From: Pleurodeles waltl | Taxonomy: Eukaryota > Chordata > Amphibia > Caudata > Salamandridae | Direction: 5' to 3' | DNA length: 64,000 nucleotides | Assembly (NCBI RefSeq): GCF_031143425.1 | Contig: NC_090444.1 | Coordinates: 1,347,204,323-1,347,268,322 of the forward strand | Shown: positions 10,311 to 22,975 of the stretch, one piece after another | Layout of the letters: each line of letters opens with the position of its first letter | Numbering within the stretch: the stretch's first letter is position 1 | The notes under the pieces: model-generated | Databases searched by the model: none | What the model saw: only the letters and a program-made list of their open reading frames with translations | Told to the model about the DNA's origin: nothing | Translations under genes and position numbers: made by a program

Positions 10311-12259
10311 TAACTGTCTTGAGTTAGGTACTCCCATGCTGTCTCTGGCAGAGAGCATAGCTGAACAGAATTCTTGCAGCAAGCAAGTGGATACTGCAGG
10401 AGCATTATGAAAGGACTCTTACATGCAGAGACAAATATAATATCTTTGAAGGGGTTCTCTCGGTTCTGACACTAGGTGGAGGCTAATGTTGTGAAATCTT
10501 GACCAAGATTTCCTTCACTGAAACAAAAATCATCAGAGGTAGGATTTCCACTCAAGTGAACACTGACGTACATAATGAGCTAGCCCTTACAACAAGGTGA
10601 AGTGATCTGAGACAGTATGCTTGTGCATCAGAAATAAGTAGTCACTCCCATCTGAACCTAGTCGATTGGCCCCAGTATAATTCTAATTACACTATAACAG
10701 TGGTGTTCTTTCTAGCAATTTACATATTTACAAAAGCAGTATAAAATTTAATTTGAAGATTGCAAGTAGGTGTGTAAGGCGATGAATGCTAGTGTAGACA
10801 GTTGACCAAAGCAAAAATGCATTCGGATTCGTGGTTGGTAAAGGAAGTACCATGTTTTGCACTGTTACCAGTTAACGAAACAAATTAATTATTTTGGAAG
10901 GTGTGATGTAGTGCTCAGTGCACTTTAACAGCCATATACAGTAAGTTCACTGAGTGAATGCAAGCTATGATACAAAATGTTTGGAACAATTCAGTTGAGA
11001 AGATATTTAAGCCCTCATTACAAGTTGTTGCATTGCTTGCGTGTACTCTCCATTGTAGAGTCAACTCCTTCAGTTGACATCTCTTTTCTGTGGTAACCTT
11101 TGCCACACTTTACTGCTCACACGTGAATGTGCTGCTTTTCTGATAGGTACTGACACCTTGTAGTCTGTACAGCTAGTTCCATGGTTGTACATTTCAGAAC
11201 ACAATTACCTTGTTTTGCTTTCTTGCTGTGCTTGTTAGGAGCTAGACCAAACAAATGAGCTGTAATGCACCTCTGCCACAGTGTGATATGAATGTTATTT
11301 TATTGTATAAAAAGCTTCCATACTAGGGCTAAGCAAGAGGAGCACTTCTGTGGTGGGATTATCACGGACCCTCTGCGAGCTGTGCCTAAGCTGCAGTCCT
11401 GCTGACTCCGAACTCCATCTTGCCAAGGAGGATAACCTGTACTGGCTTCCCGACACCTAACACCAACGTGTGGGTGTTAGACTCTCACAACTGATCTGGC
11501 AGAGGGGGAGTCCCACTATGCTCTCTTTCGTACAGTATTGGAGACAGATGGCGTACGCAAGCATTAGCAACAATTACCATGGCTGAATTGTTCACCATTC
11601 TAATAATTCTGATTACAGTAGTATGTCTCATCTTTCTAATAAATGCAGCACATGCTTGCAATTCAGTAATACAATCATTTCAATAGATATTTTAAAAATG
11701 CCTTTCATATCTTTCTTGTGTTTACCTTGGGCATGCAAGAGTGACCAACAAAAGGGCTAGATCTGTTCCCATGGATTCCTTGGGAATCAGAGTGTCATGT
11801 TTGAGGTTGCCAACTACATCATTACCCTGTTCAAAGCCATGGAGTTCCCAAACCTACAGCAAATGCAAGGATCTCATTGAGGTAAAATCATATTTTTCCG
11901 ACTCTCCACGTTTCATTATTTAAAGCCATTTCAATGTAAGAGGTTTCCCAGCAAACATCTCCCAATATCAGGTGTTTTCCTTTGATACACACAAAAGCTT
12001 CAGAGCCTCCTTTAGTTGTTTTGGAAGGCAATGCTATGTAAGAAATCTTTGGTCTAAAAAATACAGAAGTGCCACAGTTAATTAAAGCCAGGATGGTTGT
12101 TGGCCCTTGGGCTATAAGAAGTTTAATTGAGAGTTTAAAATGCCCCTTTCCATATTTTTCTCCTATGGAGGCAAACCGATGAATTGAGGTCATAAGCTTC
12201 CTGCCATCAGAACCCTCTGCATCTCCCAGCACTACTGCCGCACCTCACTACAAACACTG
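10311..12259. other. Unannotated DNA; one weak open frame
   Basis: Most of this stretch shows nothing recognisable. A minus-strand frame at 12232-11888 (114 codons) has balanced composition and could be a decayed exon or transposon piece. I recognise no domain, and it has no supporting splice or termination context. Confidence 0.4.
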
Positions 12260-15200
12260 TAGGTATGTTCTCTTATGCCACCTGTCATTTTGTATGCACC
12301 ATTCAGCACCCACCTCATTCCCATATGCACCTCACTCACCCAACATAGTCAACACACACAACCACACATACCCACCCCCACTACACCACACACTTCCCTG
12401 TCCTGTATACTCCTCAGCACTTGCTCCCTCACTAAACATGCCACCAAAATTTGGAATCTGCCACGTAAATCTCACTGGACTTTATCTTTCCTCCAATTAC
12501 AAGATAAAACATAGAAAACAGACCCTAAGGCAGAATCACTCATCTTCAAAGAATCCATAGAATGCTACACCACTCTGGAAAGCACCACCAGCAACATGGA
12601 ACACTTGACCGTCAAACTCCTCATCACCACCAACTACACCTTTAACAGCACCCATGTCCACTGCATTCCTGACCATGCACCAACTTTGGTAGCACCATCA
12701 TAGACTTTGTTACCCCGCAATCCTTAACTTAGTGCCATGATCCTTCTTGGTGACCTCATTTACTAAATGTTCTGGGGGCCCTCATCTATCCCATCGTGAC
12801 GGGGGCCCTCATCTATCCCATTGTGACCAACCTCTTCAAGGACCTTTCCAACCTCAGACTCACCCAGCAAATTGAAGGCCCCACACATGCCTCTAGAGGC
12901 ATACTGGACCCCATCTTTACCAACCTCAGCAACATCACAGAAGAAAAGCCCTCACCTGGCCCGACCACTAATCAACTTCATCATACCCATCCCACAAACA
13001 CCATCACAATATCTTCACAAAGATGCTAGAACACGGTCTCAGAAGCATTCTGCTCATCTGAACTCCTACGCCACTTCTTTCGACACAACAACCTCCCTGA
13101 ATCCATCTCCATCCTCAAAGCCTGGATCACTGCCTGTACAGATCCCCCGGCTCCTCACAAACCACACCCAGACCCCAAGCCAGCTGGTACACAGGAGAGC
13201 TCAAGCTCACCAAATGCTTCTCCAAGCAACTTGAATGCAGATGGGGGCAAAGTCAGAAGGACACAGACAAGAGCACCTACAAATCCACCCTCAGACGCTA
13301 CCATCAGTAAATCAGAGTCAACAGACACTCCATGCTCACCGACTACATGAAAAGCAGCACCAACTGAGCCAAGGAAATCTGTGTCATAGTAAAACCTCTA
13401 TCTCTCTGGCAGAAAGCTTAACCATCTTAACCCCTCTCAGGAATCTCTGCACCCAGATGTCCCTATTCCTCATCAACACGATCCTCAGTGGCTATGAAAA
13501 CTATGAGCCCCAACCAAATCCTTCCTGCCCTTACTGCCTGGCTTACCATCATCACTCAAGAGACTGCAACAACCATTCAGTTCATACACTCCAGAGCACT
13601 CCCAGAAGCTTGCCCTCAACACGTCTTCATCAAAGCACTGAACCCCATCAGCAGAGTCCTCACCCCACTCCTGAACAATTCAGTCATCACAGCCATTTAC
13701 CTAGTTGGCTGGAAACACGCCAAAGTATTCTCTCTCCTCAAGATACCCTCAGCAGATCTGAAGACACTAGCTAACTCCCTGCCTATCTTTCTGCTACCCT
13801 ACCCAGTAAATATCATGGAAAAGATGATAAACGTCTCACCACCTACCTCACTGACAACCACCTCCTTGACACTGACAACTAGATCTGCATTCAGACCCAA
13901 CCATAGTACAGAGACTGGTATCTTCACCGCAAAGGATGACATCTGGATGATCATGGACAGATGTGACACTGCGGCCCTCATCCTACTGGATCTTTCCGGA
14001 GCCTTCAACACCTTCTCCCACCACATCCTTTTCCACCAACTCCACAAGGCTGTCGTCCAAGGTCATGCACTTTGCTGAATTTGCTGCTACCTGGCAGTCA
14101 ATATCCAGGTTGTGCCCCATGAGCATTGGAATATAGAGGACAGAATATCGAAACAAAATCAACAGGTAAGTCAAAATTATCTTTGCCGAACTCCACATAT
14201 ATGTATCTACGCAGTACAGATATCTTCAAAGTACAAGCATGTGGAGTTAGGAACAGTAAATCTTTATATGTCCTGAATATTAATATTCAACAATAATGTT
14301 GGTATAGATATTCAGTAGTACGATTGCACCCAGTCCGTCAGCCTTGTCCCCTTCACCTAAGACACCGCCAACCTCATTTGTGGAGTTCTACAAGGATCAT
14401 CACTCAGTCCCACTCAGTTCAGTGCCTACCTAACCCTATCTCTAGCATCATCCGCATCCATGAAACCAATATTATATCCTAGGTGGAAGATAACCATCCA
14501 ATACTTTCCCTGTGTGACAAGGCAGCAAAAACCCAGATTAGTTTCTCCATCTGCATGACTGAAGTCACCAGACAGATGAAAACCAATTGCCTCAAATTGA
14601 ACACAGACAAGATGGAAGTAGTACTCTTCAGCAAATATACCTCACTCTGGGAATCCACCTGGTAGCCTGCCGAATTCCAACCCACACCCCTCCTGCCAAC
14701 CCACACAAAGATCCCTGAAAGAGTTATCAAAAACCAACTCACCATGAGTGGCTGAGTGATGCTAGTCCCCTGCTTCCACACAGTCAACATGCTCAAGAAG
14801 ATTTTCAAATGGCTCCCCATCCACACTTGCAGAACTGTCATCCAAGCCCTTTCCCCCAGCGAGCTGGACTACGACAACTCACTCTATGCTGAACTCACGC
14901 TCAACTGACCAGAAAACTCTAGACCATGCAAAACTCAGCAGACAGACTCACCCTCAACCTCACATCCCTCACTCACATCACCCCATGCCTCAAAGAGCTT
15001 CACTGGCTCCCAATCGAAAAATAAACACTCTTCAAACTCCTCACACACACATTCAACGCCTTACTTAACATTAGCCCCACATACCTCAAGAACCACATAC
15101 ATTTACTTCTACAAGCCTACCAGACACCTTCGCTGAACTGGACTCCTATTTCCACACTCCCCCTGCATGTGCAGAACCAGAACATTTGTGCCTTCTTCCT

Positions 15201-15370
15201 ACTTTGCTACAAAACCCTGGATTGACCTGCACATTGACCTGCCTCCTCAGTTTTTGAATTTTGCTAGACATTGAATATCTGCCTCTTCACCTAGCCCTGA
15301 CCCAGGCCCGGCCCATACAGATTCTGCTTCAGCACCATGATACCCTCCTGCGTGAGCTGTGTAGAAATTA
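12260..15370 (+). mobile_element. Decayed L2-type LINE (copy 1)
   Basis: Many frame changes separate recognisable pieces in family order. An endonuclease start (CILLSTCSLTKHATKIW) lies near 12400, a GDL-type pocket with TQQIEGPTHASRGILDPIF lies at 12740-12920, and an RT segment at 13490-14080 ends with LILLDLSGAFNT. A GVLQGSSLSPT-like motif follows near 14380, then an NTDKMEVVLFS-like motif near 14600, and a 3' coding end near 15030-15240. About 220 bp of unrelated DNA (14100-14320) interrupts the RT. Numerous stops make it inactive. It is more diverged than the copies at 52-55 kb. Confidence 0.75.
13488..14078 (+). pseudogene. LINE reverse transcriptase palm fragment
   Basis: This is the longest intact stretch of the relic. 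It contains PIFLLPYPVNIMEKMIN (RT motif 1 region), FRPNHSTETG (motif 2 region) and DTAALILLDLSGAFNT, the motif-A aspartate context. The frame stops just after this and the remaining RT lies beyond an insertion in other frames. In the family this domain copies the element RNA at the target nick. Here it is a dead remnant. Confidence 0.75.
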
Positions 15371-16218
15371 GTAAAGCTATATTTCCGTACATGGACTTGC
15401 ATTTGATATTTTGCCCCTTGATATTCATGTTCAACAATATTGTTGGTATCGATATTCTTTAGTACAATCTCACCCAATCAGTCAGTCTGGCCCCCTGGAC
15501 TTCAGACACCACCAACTTCATATGCAGAGTTCCACAGGGATACTCACTCAGCCCCACTCTGTTCAATGTGTACATAACAGCACTCACCAGCAGCTTCCAC
15601 ATCCCTGAAACCAACATCATATCCTTCAAACTCCTCACACACACATTCAACGCCTTACTTAACATTAGCCCCACATACCTCAAGAACCACATACATTTAC
15701 TTCTACAAGCCTACCAGACACCTTCGCTGAACTGGACTCCTATTTCCACACTCCCCCTGCATGTGCAGAACCAGAACATTTGTGCCTTCTTCCTACTTTG
15801 CTACAAAACCCTGGATTGACCTGCACATTGACCTGCCTCCTCAGTTTTTGAATTTTGCTAGACATTGAATATCTGCCTCTTCACCTAGCCCTGACCCAGG
15901 CCCGGCCCATACAGATTCTGCTTCAGCACCATGATACCCTCCTGCGTGAGCTGTGTAGAAATTAGTAAAGCTATATTTCCGTACATGGACTTGCATTTGA
16001 TATTTTGCCCCTTGATATTCATGTTCAACAATATTGTTGGTATCGATATTCTTTAGTACAATCTCACCCAATCAGTCAGTCTGGCCCTCTGGACTTCAGA
16101 CACCACCAACTTCATATGCAGAGTTCCACAGGGATACTCACTCAGCCCCACTCTGTTCAATGTGTACATAACAGCACTCACCAGCAGCTTCCACATCCCT
16201 GAAACCAACATCATATCC
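15031..16218. repeat. Tandem duplication of 594 bp, nearly identical copies
   Basis: Copy 1 is 15031-15624 and copy 2 is 15625-16218, joined head to tail with no spacer. By eye I find one difference (CCCCC at about 15491 against CCCTC at about 16085). Each copy joins a LINE 3' end to an internal RT piece. After copy 2 the sequence resumes the LINE frame (TAGGCTATTGAC). The near identity against the heavy decay of the surrounding LINE shows that the duplication is recent. Confidence 0.9.
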
Positions 16219-16985
16219 TAGGCTATTGACACCCAGCTTATACTCCCTCTCTCAGACCAGGTGGCAAACACCCAGATGAGTTTCTTCGCCTGCACGACCA
16301 AAGTCGCCAGATGGATGAAAACAATTGCCTCAAGCTCAACATAGACGTGGCAGAACTAGTGATCTTTAGCAAAGACACCTCACCCGGGGAATTTACCTGG
16401 TGGCCTGCTGAACTCTGACCCACACCCCTCCTGGCAACCCATTTAAAAGTCCCAGGAATAGTAATCAATAAACAGCTCACCATGACTGGCCAAGTGTACC
16501 TAGTCTCCTGCTTCCACACAGTCAAGATGCTCAAGAAAATCTTCAAATGGCTCCCCATCAACACTTGCACAACCCCCACCTAAGCTCTACCACCAGCAAG
16601 CTGGACTACTACAACACACTCTATGCTGGAATCAACTCTCAACTGACCAGAAAACTCCAGACCATAACATTGACCCACATACCTCAACAACTGCATAAAT
16701 GTACTTCTAGAAACCTACCAGACACCTCCTCTCAGCCCCCCCTCTCATATGCAGAATCAGATGAATTGTGCTTTTTCCTACCTCGCTAGTTAACCCTGGA
16801 ACAACCTTAGCCTTCGTATCAGAGCTACCTCTTCAGTTCTTGAATTTTGCAAGAAATTGAAGATCTTGCTCTTCACCTAGCCCCCAATTTGGCTCGGCCC
16901 CTACAGCTCCTGCTTCAGCACTAGGATACACTCTTGTATGAGCTGTGTAGCATACAAATAAACATACAATAACAATTGAGTACAA
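15375..16985 (+). mobile_element. L2-type LINE RT-to-3'-end segment (copy 2)
   Basis: A second GVPQG-like segment (FICRVPQGYSLSPT in translation, near 15515 and again at 16109) is followed after the duplication by ISYAIDTQLILPL near 16215, where YADD would be expected. C-terminal LINE sequence then leads to a 3' tail around 16930-16985 with AGCTGTGTAG and A-rich sequence. The first ~90 bp (TTCAACAATATTGTTGGTAT) match 14284 onward in copy 1. The segment therefore appears to be an older ~1.14-kb duplication of copy 1 and not a separate insertion. Confidence 0.6.
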
Positions 16986-17039
16986 TCTTTGACAAAATGT
17001 TCAGCCTCTCCACTATAAAGGCACAATCCCACCTTTCAT

Positions 17040-17760
17040 CTCATTTTCCTTTGTTTGGTGATTAATGATTTCTGGATATGCCTAAGCTGTATCATTTCTT
17101 CCAGGGAACGTATTTCTTCCTTGACAGATTCCATCAGTATTAGGATGATATGTTTCTTTGGATACCATCTTCTTTCCTGACTCTGCTGATTTTGTTGAAT
17201 GTCGATTTGTAAGGCTAACTCCAGGAGTAATTTGATTTGGTAGGTCTGTAAACCACTGGAGAGAGGGCCTCTTTTAATTGTTCCTTTAGGCTCTTGTAAA
17301 CTTTTGCTGTCACTACCTCATTAGGCTAAGCAGCTTCAACAACCAAATTGTTTGAAATACGAATGTATGAAACTAAAGCCTTAGTTCCTTAATGGAGAAT
17401 AAGCAACACCAAATTGGCAATTGATTGAGCTTTTTTACCAATGATTGTGGTGAACTGTTGAACATAGGTCACATAATTAGAAAGCCACAGACTCATATTT
17501 AAAAGTAAACTGTAGACCAGGTGAAAGCATCTTTACTGAGCTGGGATAATATAAATGTGACTGGCTTCATCTGACCAAAATTGCTGTTGTTTAGCCAGAC
17601 AATGCAAATTACATTGTGCTATGACTGGAAGCTGTGAAGGTCTCCTAAAAACATTTCAGGTGAAGCCATACCCATAAGGCAGTAGGGTGATGCAGAAGGA
17701 AGACCCTGCATGGAGCTACTGCCTCCTGAATCTGTTGGCAAAGGGTTACTGGAAGGAGAA
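17040..17760 (-). pseudogene. Decayed gag-like region of an LTR retrotransposon
   Basis: Translating the minus strand in shifting frames gives pieces such as IAQCNLHCLAKQQQFWSDEA, QLSKDAFTW, NLVVEAA and KETYHPNTDG, the pattern of Ty3/gypsy-type retrotransposon Gag (capsid-like) proteins. Stops and frameshifts break it throughout, and no zinc knuckle, protease or polymerase follows, because the LINE 3' end starts at 16985. In the family this protein forms the particle that carries the element RNA. This copy is non-functional. Confidence 0.6.
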
Positions 17761-18230
17761 AATTGAGATGCTCTCTCCGCTGGAAGCAACAGGAGGGTTT
17801 CTCATCTGATTAATCTTATCAAATATGAAAGATCGCTTCTCCTGAGTAATTTCATGACCATGTATTTAAGTTATTGATTGAGCCATTGCCTGTAGGGCAG
17901 TAACCTCGGAAGTCATTTTTAGGGTTGAGCGCGCAATGTGCTCTGTCCCTGTTGTTATCTCTCTATGGGCTTGTAACCACGCCCATAATTTTGGTTGGTT
18001 CGTGGGCTTGCCTTTTGAAATTGGCTTGGTTTAATTAGTGAAAGGCATACATACGTCATGTCTTTTCCGGTGTTTAGTCCTCCTTGAGCGCACCGGCCAA
18101 CTACTGAAAACATACGAGGCTCCATGTTTTCTGTATGGTTTCTAAACTACTTTTTCTCTTTGTTTCCCAGGCAGCGCGATCTTGCTGGTCAGCAGTCACA
18201 CGCTTTGCATGACATCGATCATTTTACATA

Positions 18231-18303
18231 GATAATTGCACTTTTGCCGATTACATGGATAATTGCACTTTTGCCGGTAACATTGATAATTGCACTTTTG
18301 CCG
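18231..18303. repeat. Three 27-bp tandem repeats
   Basis: GATAATTGCACTTTTGCCG starts at 18231, 18258 and 18285 (period 27). The linker resembles ATTACATG or TAACATT. Arrays of this kind inside retroelement control regions can carry protein-binding sites, but no specific factor can be named here. Confidence 0.85.
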
Positions 18304-18402
18304 ATACGTTTCACTGCGAGCGAACTTCTATTTTGTTTTGTGTGTTTGCTTCACGCTCATGGCGGCTGGCGGCTCACTTATGTGAAACTGTTTATCTTTT
18401 CA

Positions 18403-20065
18403 TTTTCAGTTTATGTGGCAAGAAAAGTCTAGGAAGGAGTTTACATGCTTATAGCTCTAACTCAAGCAAACGCAAGACCTATTGCATTGCAAATGCTTGT
18501 TTAAATAGCCCGGCAGTCTGTCACAAACCGAGATCTGATAGTGTTAAGGCTGTTAAGGCGAATCCCTCCTTTTTCCCCTACAGGTCCGCCTACTCCCACT
18601 TTACCTGAGGGCCTGTGAAAAGGACACAAATGTAAGGGGAAGAAACCTTAGGAGAAGGAGAAAGAGAGAGACTCTCTTGCAGGTCTATTGTTGGAAAACA
18701 CTCACTGGATGGTTAGGGCACAAAATCTTTGATCATGTTTCAAGTGGTCTTCAGCTCTTCATCTAAAGGAGTGATAGCACAGCACAAATCAGTGAAATGA
18801 CAACAAACTAAAGGGTTATGAATAGCTGAAGAGTTATCACAGGAATAGGATTTTGACTTACCAGGTGCAGCATGCAGACAGACTGCAACCAGTCTACAAT
18901 CCTACCTGAAGTCCCACTCAGAAGCCAAGAAAGATGTAACACCATTGAAGCACCAGGAGGAAGGGAACCAGGGAGTAGGAAAACAAAATTTACAAACAAG
19001 GGATATTGGCAAGTCACAGGGACATTAAGGGCAAACGAACCGAAGTAACTGAAAATGCCACTGAGATATTTACATCTAAAGAGCAGTTACCAGCTATGCC
19101 TTACCTCGTCTTGTTCAATATCTTCCAAAACACTTCATTGCCCCTACTGCAGAAGTTTCCTTATCTCCCTGGGCCTACGTTTCAAGCAGATTTTACATTA
19201 TTTTCTCAATTTCCTAACCAGGGCTTCGTCACATTTTCAGTTTATGTGGCAAGAAAAGTCTAGGAAGGAGTTTACAACGCTTATAGCTCTAACTCAAGCA
19301 AACGCGAGACCTATTGCATTGCAAATGCTTGTTTAAATAGCCCGTCAGTCTGTCACAAACCGAGATCTGATAGTGTTAAGGCTGTCAAGGCGAATACCTC
19401 CTTTTTCCCCTACAGGTCCGCCTACTCCCACTTTACCTGAGGGCCTGTGAAAAGGACACAAATGTAAGGGGAAGAAACCTTGGGAGAAGGAGAAAGAGAG
19501 AGACTCTCTTGCAGGTCTATTGTTGGAAAACACTCACTGGATGGTTAGGGCACAAAATCTTTGATCATGTTTCAAGTGGTCTTCAGCTCTTCATCTAAAG
19601 GAGTGATAGCACAGCACAAATCAGTGAAGTGACAACAAACTAAAGGGTTATGAATAGCTGCAGAGTTATCACAGGAATAGGATTTTGACTTACCAGGTGC
19701 AGCATGCAGACAGACTGCAACCAGTCTACAATCCTACCTGAAGTACCACTCAGAAGCCAAGAAAGATGTAACACCATTGAAGCACCAGGAAGAAGGGAAC
19801 CAGGGAGTAGGAAAACAAAATTTACGAACAGGGGATATTGGCAAGTCACAGGGACATTAAGGGCAAACGAACCGAAGTAACTGAAAATGCCACTGAGATA
19901 TTTACATCTAAAGAGCAGTTACGAGCTATGCCTTACCTCGTCTTGTTCAATATCTTCCAAAACACTTCATTGCCCCTAGTGCAGAAGTTCCCTTATCTCT
20001 CTGGGCCTACGTTTCAAGCAGAATTTACATTATTTTCTCAATTTCCTAACCAGGGCTTCGTCACA
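18403..20065. repeat. Tandem duplication of ~832 bp
   Basis: Copy 1 is about 18403-19233 and copy 2 about 19234-20065. They abut at GCTTCGTCACA|TTTTCAG. By eye they differ at roughly 15-20 sites plus one single-base indel near the start, so they are about 98% identical. Each contains the segment CTTGTTTAAATAGCCC and an AGAAAGAGAGAGACTCTCTT stretch. Confidence 0.9.
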
Positions 20066-22612
20066 GGGTGCACATTTTACTTGTGAAGCACCCAAATGGC
20101 TTTACTGAAAGATTTCTCAAACTATCTGCATTGGGTGAAAGCAGCTCTAGTGCATGTGGGAACTACAAGGGACTTGGACATGGATGCCGCAAACAAACGA
20201 ATAACATAGGAATCTTCTCCTCTCCCGCGAAATGTTGATCAGTTTCCGACACCCATTATCTACCTTCACCTTAACACTGCACACATTCAAACAGCCTAGC
20301 TTTGGACTAACTTAAGATTTGTCTCTTAAGTGCCAATCCGTTAGTTGCCACACATTTGAGGTCTATGATATCATTATCCTGCAAGACAATCTGTCCTTTC
20401 AAGCAACAAAATGTTCACACGGAGCAGAAGTGACAGTAGAACCAGTAGAGTGCACTAACCGACCATGATTCCATTATGAGGCTATATCACATTTAGAAAT
20501 TATAACAAGTTAATCTTTCTTTAAGTACCAAGCAGCCTATTCATTATTTAATGCACTAGCAGTATACACAAAGATCTACCACAGCAAAACATTGCTTGAG
20601 GAATATCCAGAACTTGCACTACTGAAGCAAACCTTAGCACATACGAATCTTGCAAAAGAGGAGTTCAACTCTGAGTGATAACTTCGGGTAACAAAGAGGC
20701 AGCTGCATTGTTTGAAAACCTGCTACTGTTGAGATTCACCAAACTGTCTGCATCCCCGCCTCGCAAAGCAAGTGACATATTGAATGTAGTATTCATCTGC
20801 AGCAGCGTTGAAGCTGTTCATCAAAGCTAATTCTTGCTCAGATGGCACTAGGAATAGGTGATATATAAATTCATACCTGGACCAAAGGATATTCAGTTTG
20901 AAGCACTCAATTAATGCAAACACAGAGAAGAAAGTATCCCTGAGCTAGATTCCTTGACTCTTTCATGCTACTGTGATTGCCTTCAGCTGCAGACTCAGGT
21001 CTTCTTCTTTTCATCAGTGAAATATAACATCACCAGAGCTTTCATGTTATATTTCCTCTGCATTAAAAGAAAACTAAGGCACCTGACAAAGCACTCAACA
21101 GTTGGTTCAGGACTTATTTGTCTAGTATGTAATGATTGAGACGAAATCTGGAACAACAATGGAGAAAAATCCATCAAGCTGCCAATAAAACATGTCACAA
21201 AACCCATTTCAGGGGTGCCACAGGTTTGATCGGAGAGGCAACAAAGGTATATCGTACACCTCAAATCAGCACACCGTAAATCAAATGAGTGAATTGTACA
21301 GCATCTTCTTGAAAGTTACACGTGCAGAGGTTTCAAATGACTCAACTCTTTCATCTAGTAAGCACTGCAAAAAGTGCTAAATGTTATTCAGAAAATCAAT
21401 GACTAGGTGGAAGAGTGTTAAGACTCAGAATTCCACATAGAATGCCTCAGTTTAGCTTCTGAAACATCTGCAATCCAGAGCAAAGGGGAATGTGATTCAA
21501 TGAGATTTCAATCTGGTTAGGAAATGCAACATGCTTCCTGTATAATATTACATTAAATATTTTCAAACAACTTTCGAACTCCAGAACAATAGCTCAATAG
21601 CTCAATCAACTCACAAGACGTTGTCTTCACCTTGAATATGAAGTTGATGTGTATAAAATAACATATTTTATCCTATATTGACCATGTGTTAGCCTATTGA
21701 AATATAATTATTCCCACCTCATCCCCACCTCAACAGAATGCCAACCCTTCAAGTTTACTAACAGCGAGCTGTTCTTAAACAAAACAGCAAGGACCTACAA
21801 GGTTTGTATTTAAGATCTAAGGAGAAAAGTGAAATATGATTTTCTGTTTCAGTGACAAACTATTGCTGAGGCAAAAATCAACCACAACCATCAGCCACAA
21901 AAGTATTAACTTTACATACATATAATGTAACATGTGAAAATATCAACTACCAAAATAATGTGGTCCAAAATAGCCAATTTTTAAAATTGAAATTAAATAT
22001 ATTTAATTTTAACTTATTTTAACATAAAAGGATCTTTTTTTTTTTATTTTATTTTTTTATTTTCCAAATATTGCCATATTTAAAATAGACTTCTATGTAA
22101 CATAAAAAGTAAGATAAATACTTCAAAAATATTTTAAGACTACCTATAACTTAAATAACAATTGATGAATAACAATAAATGTTAATGGTAAATTATAAAC
22201 TACTATAAATGTACTATAGAAATAAAGTAATTCTTAAATACAAATATAATATTAGCAGTGTATTCTAAAAATAAAACATGCCATAAGTATAAATTAGTAT
22301 TATTATTACTAATGTTTCAAAAATACAAAACATACTTTAAATGCATTCAACAATTTCAATTTGAAAATATGTAGCAACATGTAATTTTTTAAAATATTAT
22401 TTACATAACAGAACTAGTACATATTTGGAAAAAACACAAAAGAAAAATAATTACAAAAATTAAAAAAATTGAGAAAATAAAAACTTTTAAATCACAAAAG
22501 CTCAAAATATTAAAAAACTTACAGAATAAAGTAACATGTAGTTACCAAAATTCAATCCATAATTGTTAAAAAAAAAAAAAAATTATAGAATAAATATTCT
22601 AACTACAATTAT
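20066..22612. other. Unannotated, increasingly AT-rich DNA
   Basis: Only short frames occur. The minus-strand one at 20923-20723 looks protein-like but has no recognisable motif. From about 21950 the sequence is extremely AT-rich with poly-T (22027-22060) and poly-A (22567-22581) runs. Confidence 0.5.
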
Positions 22613-22975
22613 AAACTTTGAGGAAAATGCACACACTGTGGGAGGGGACAATTTACTAATCTAACTAAAGTCAAATACAGATTGGGGAAAGGACATCTAT
22701 ACTCTGGCAAACATGTATATGGTTAGATTTACTATTCTGATATTAGTCTAGTAAATATTGAGGAAAATGCACATATTGGTGGCTAAAGGTTGACAAACTG
22801 TGGGGAAAATGTATGCATTGAGTAGGGTGAGAGTCACTATTCTGAGTTCAGGTTAATAAATATTGAGAAAAATGCACATGTTGGTGGGTTAGATTTACTA
22901 ATCTCCAACAAATAACGAACAAATGCATACAATTGGGGGAGGGGCAGATTTGCTATTCTAACTCCAGATATATAA
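22613..22975. repeat. Diverged tandem repeat built on AAATGCACA/GATTTACTA
   Basis: Phrases of the type TGAGGAAAATGCACA, TTGGGG.AGGG and GATTTACTATTCTGA recur about five times with 50-70 bp spacing. The copies are strongly diverged. Confidence 0.5.

Larger units (their letters stand above)
17761..20065 (-). mobile_element. Probable 5' end (LTR/leader) of the gag-bearing LTR element
   Basis: It lies directly upstream of the gag relic on the minus strand. The high-coordinate end reads TGTGACGAAGCC on the minus strand at 20065, a plausible LTR start. The block contains three 27-bp repeats (18231-18303) and an 832-bp tandem duplication. I could not identify a tRNA primer-binding site or a matching second LTR, so the LTR boundaries are not established. 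Confidence 0.35.

Noticed and set aside
12796..13234. Several Thr/Ser/Pro/His-rich frames that could suggest a secreted protein gene
   Set aside because: They are out-of-phase pieces of the decayed L2 endonuclease region.
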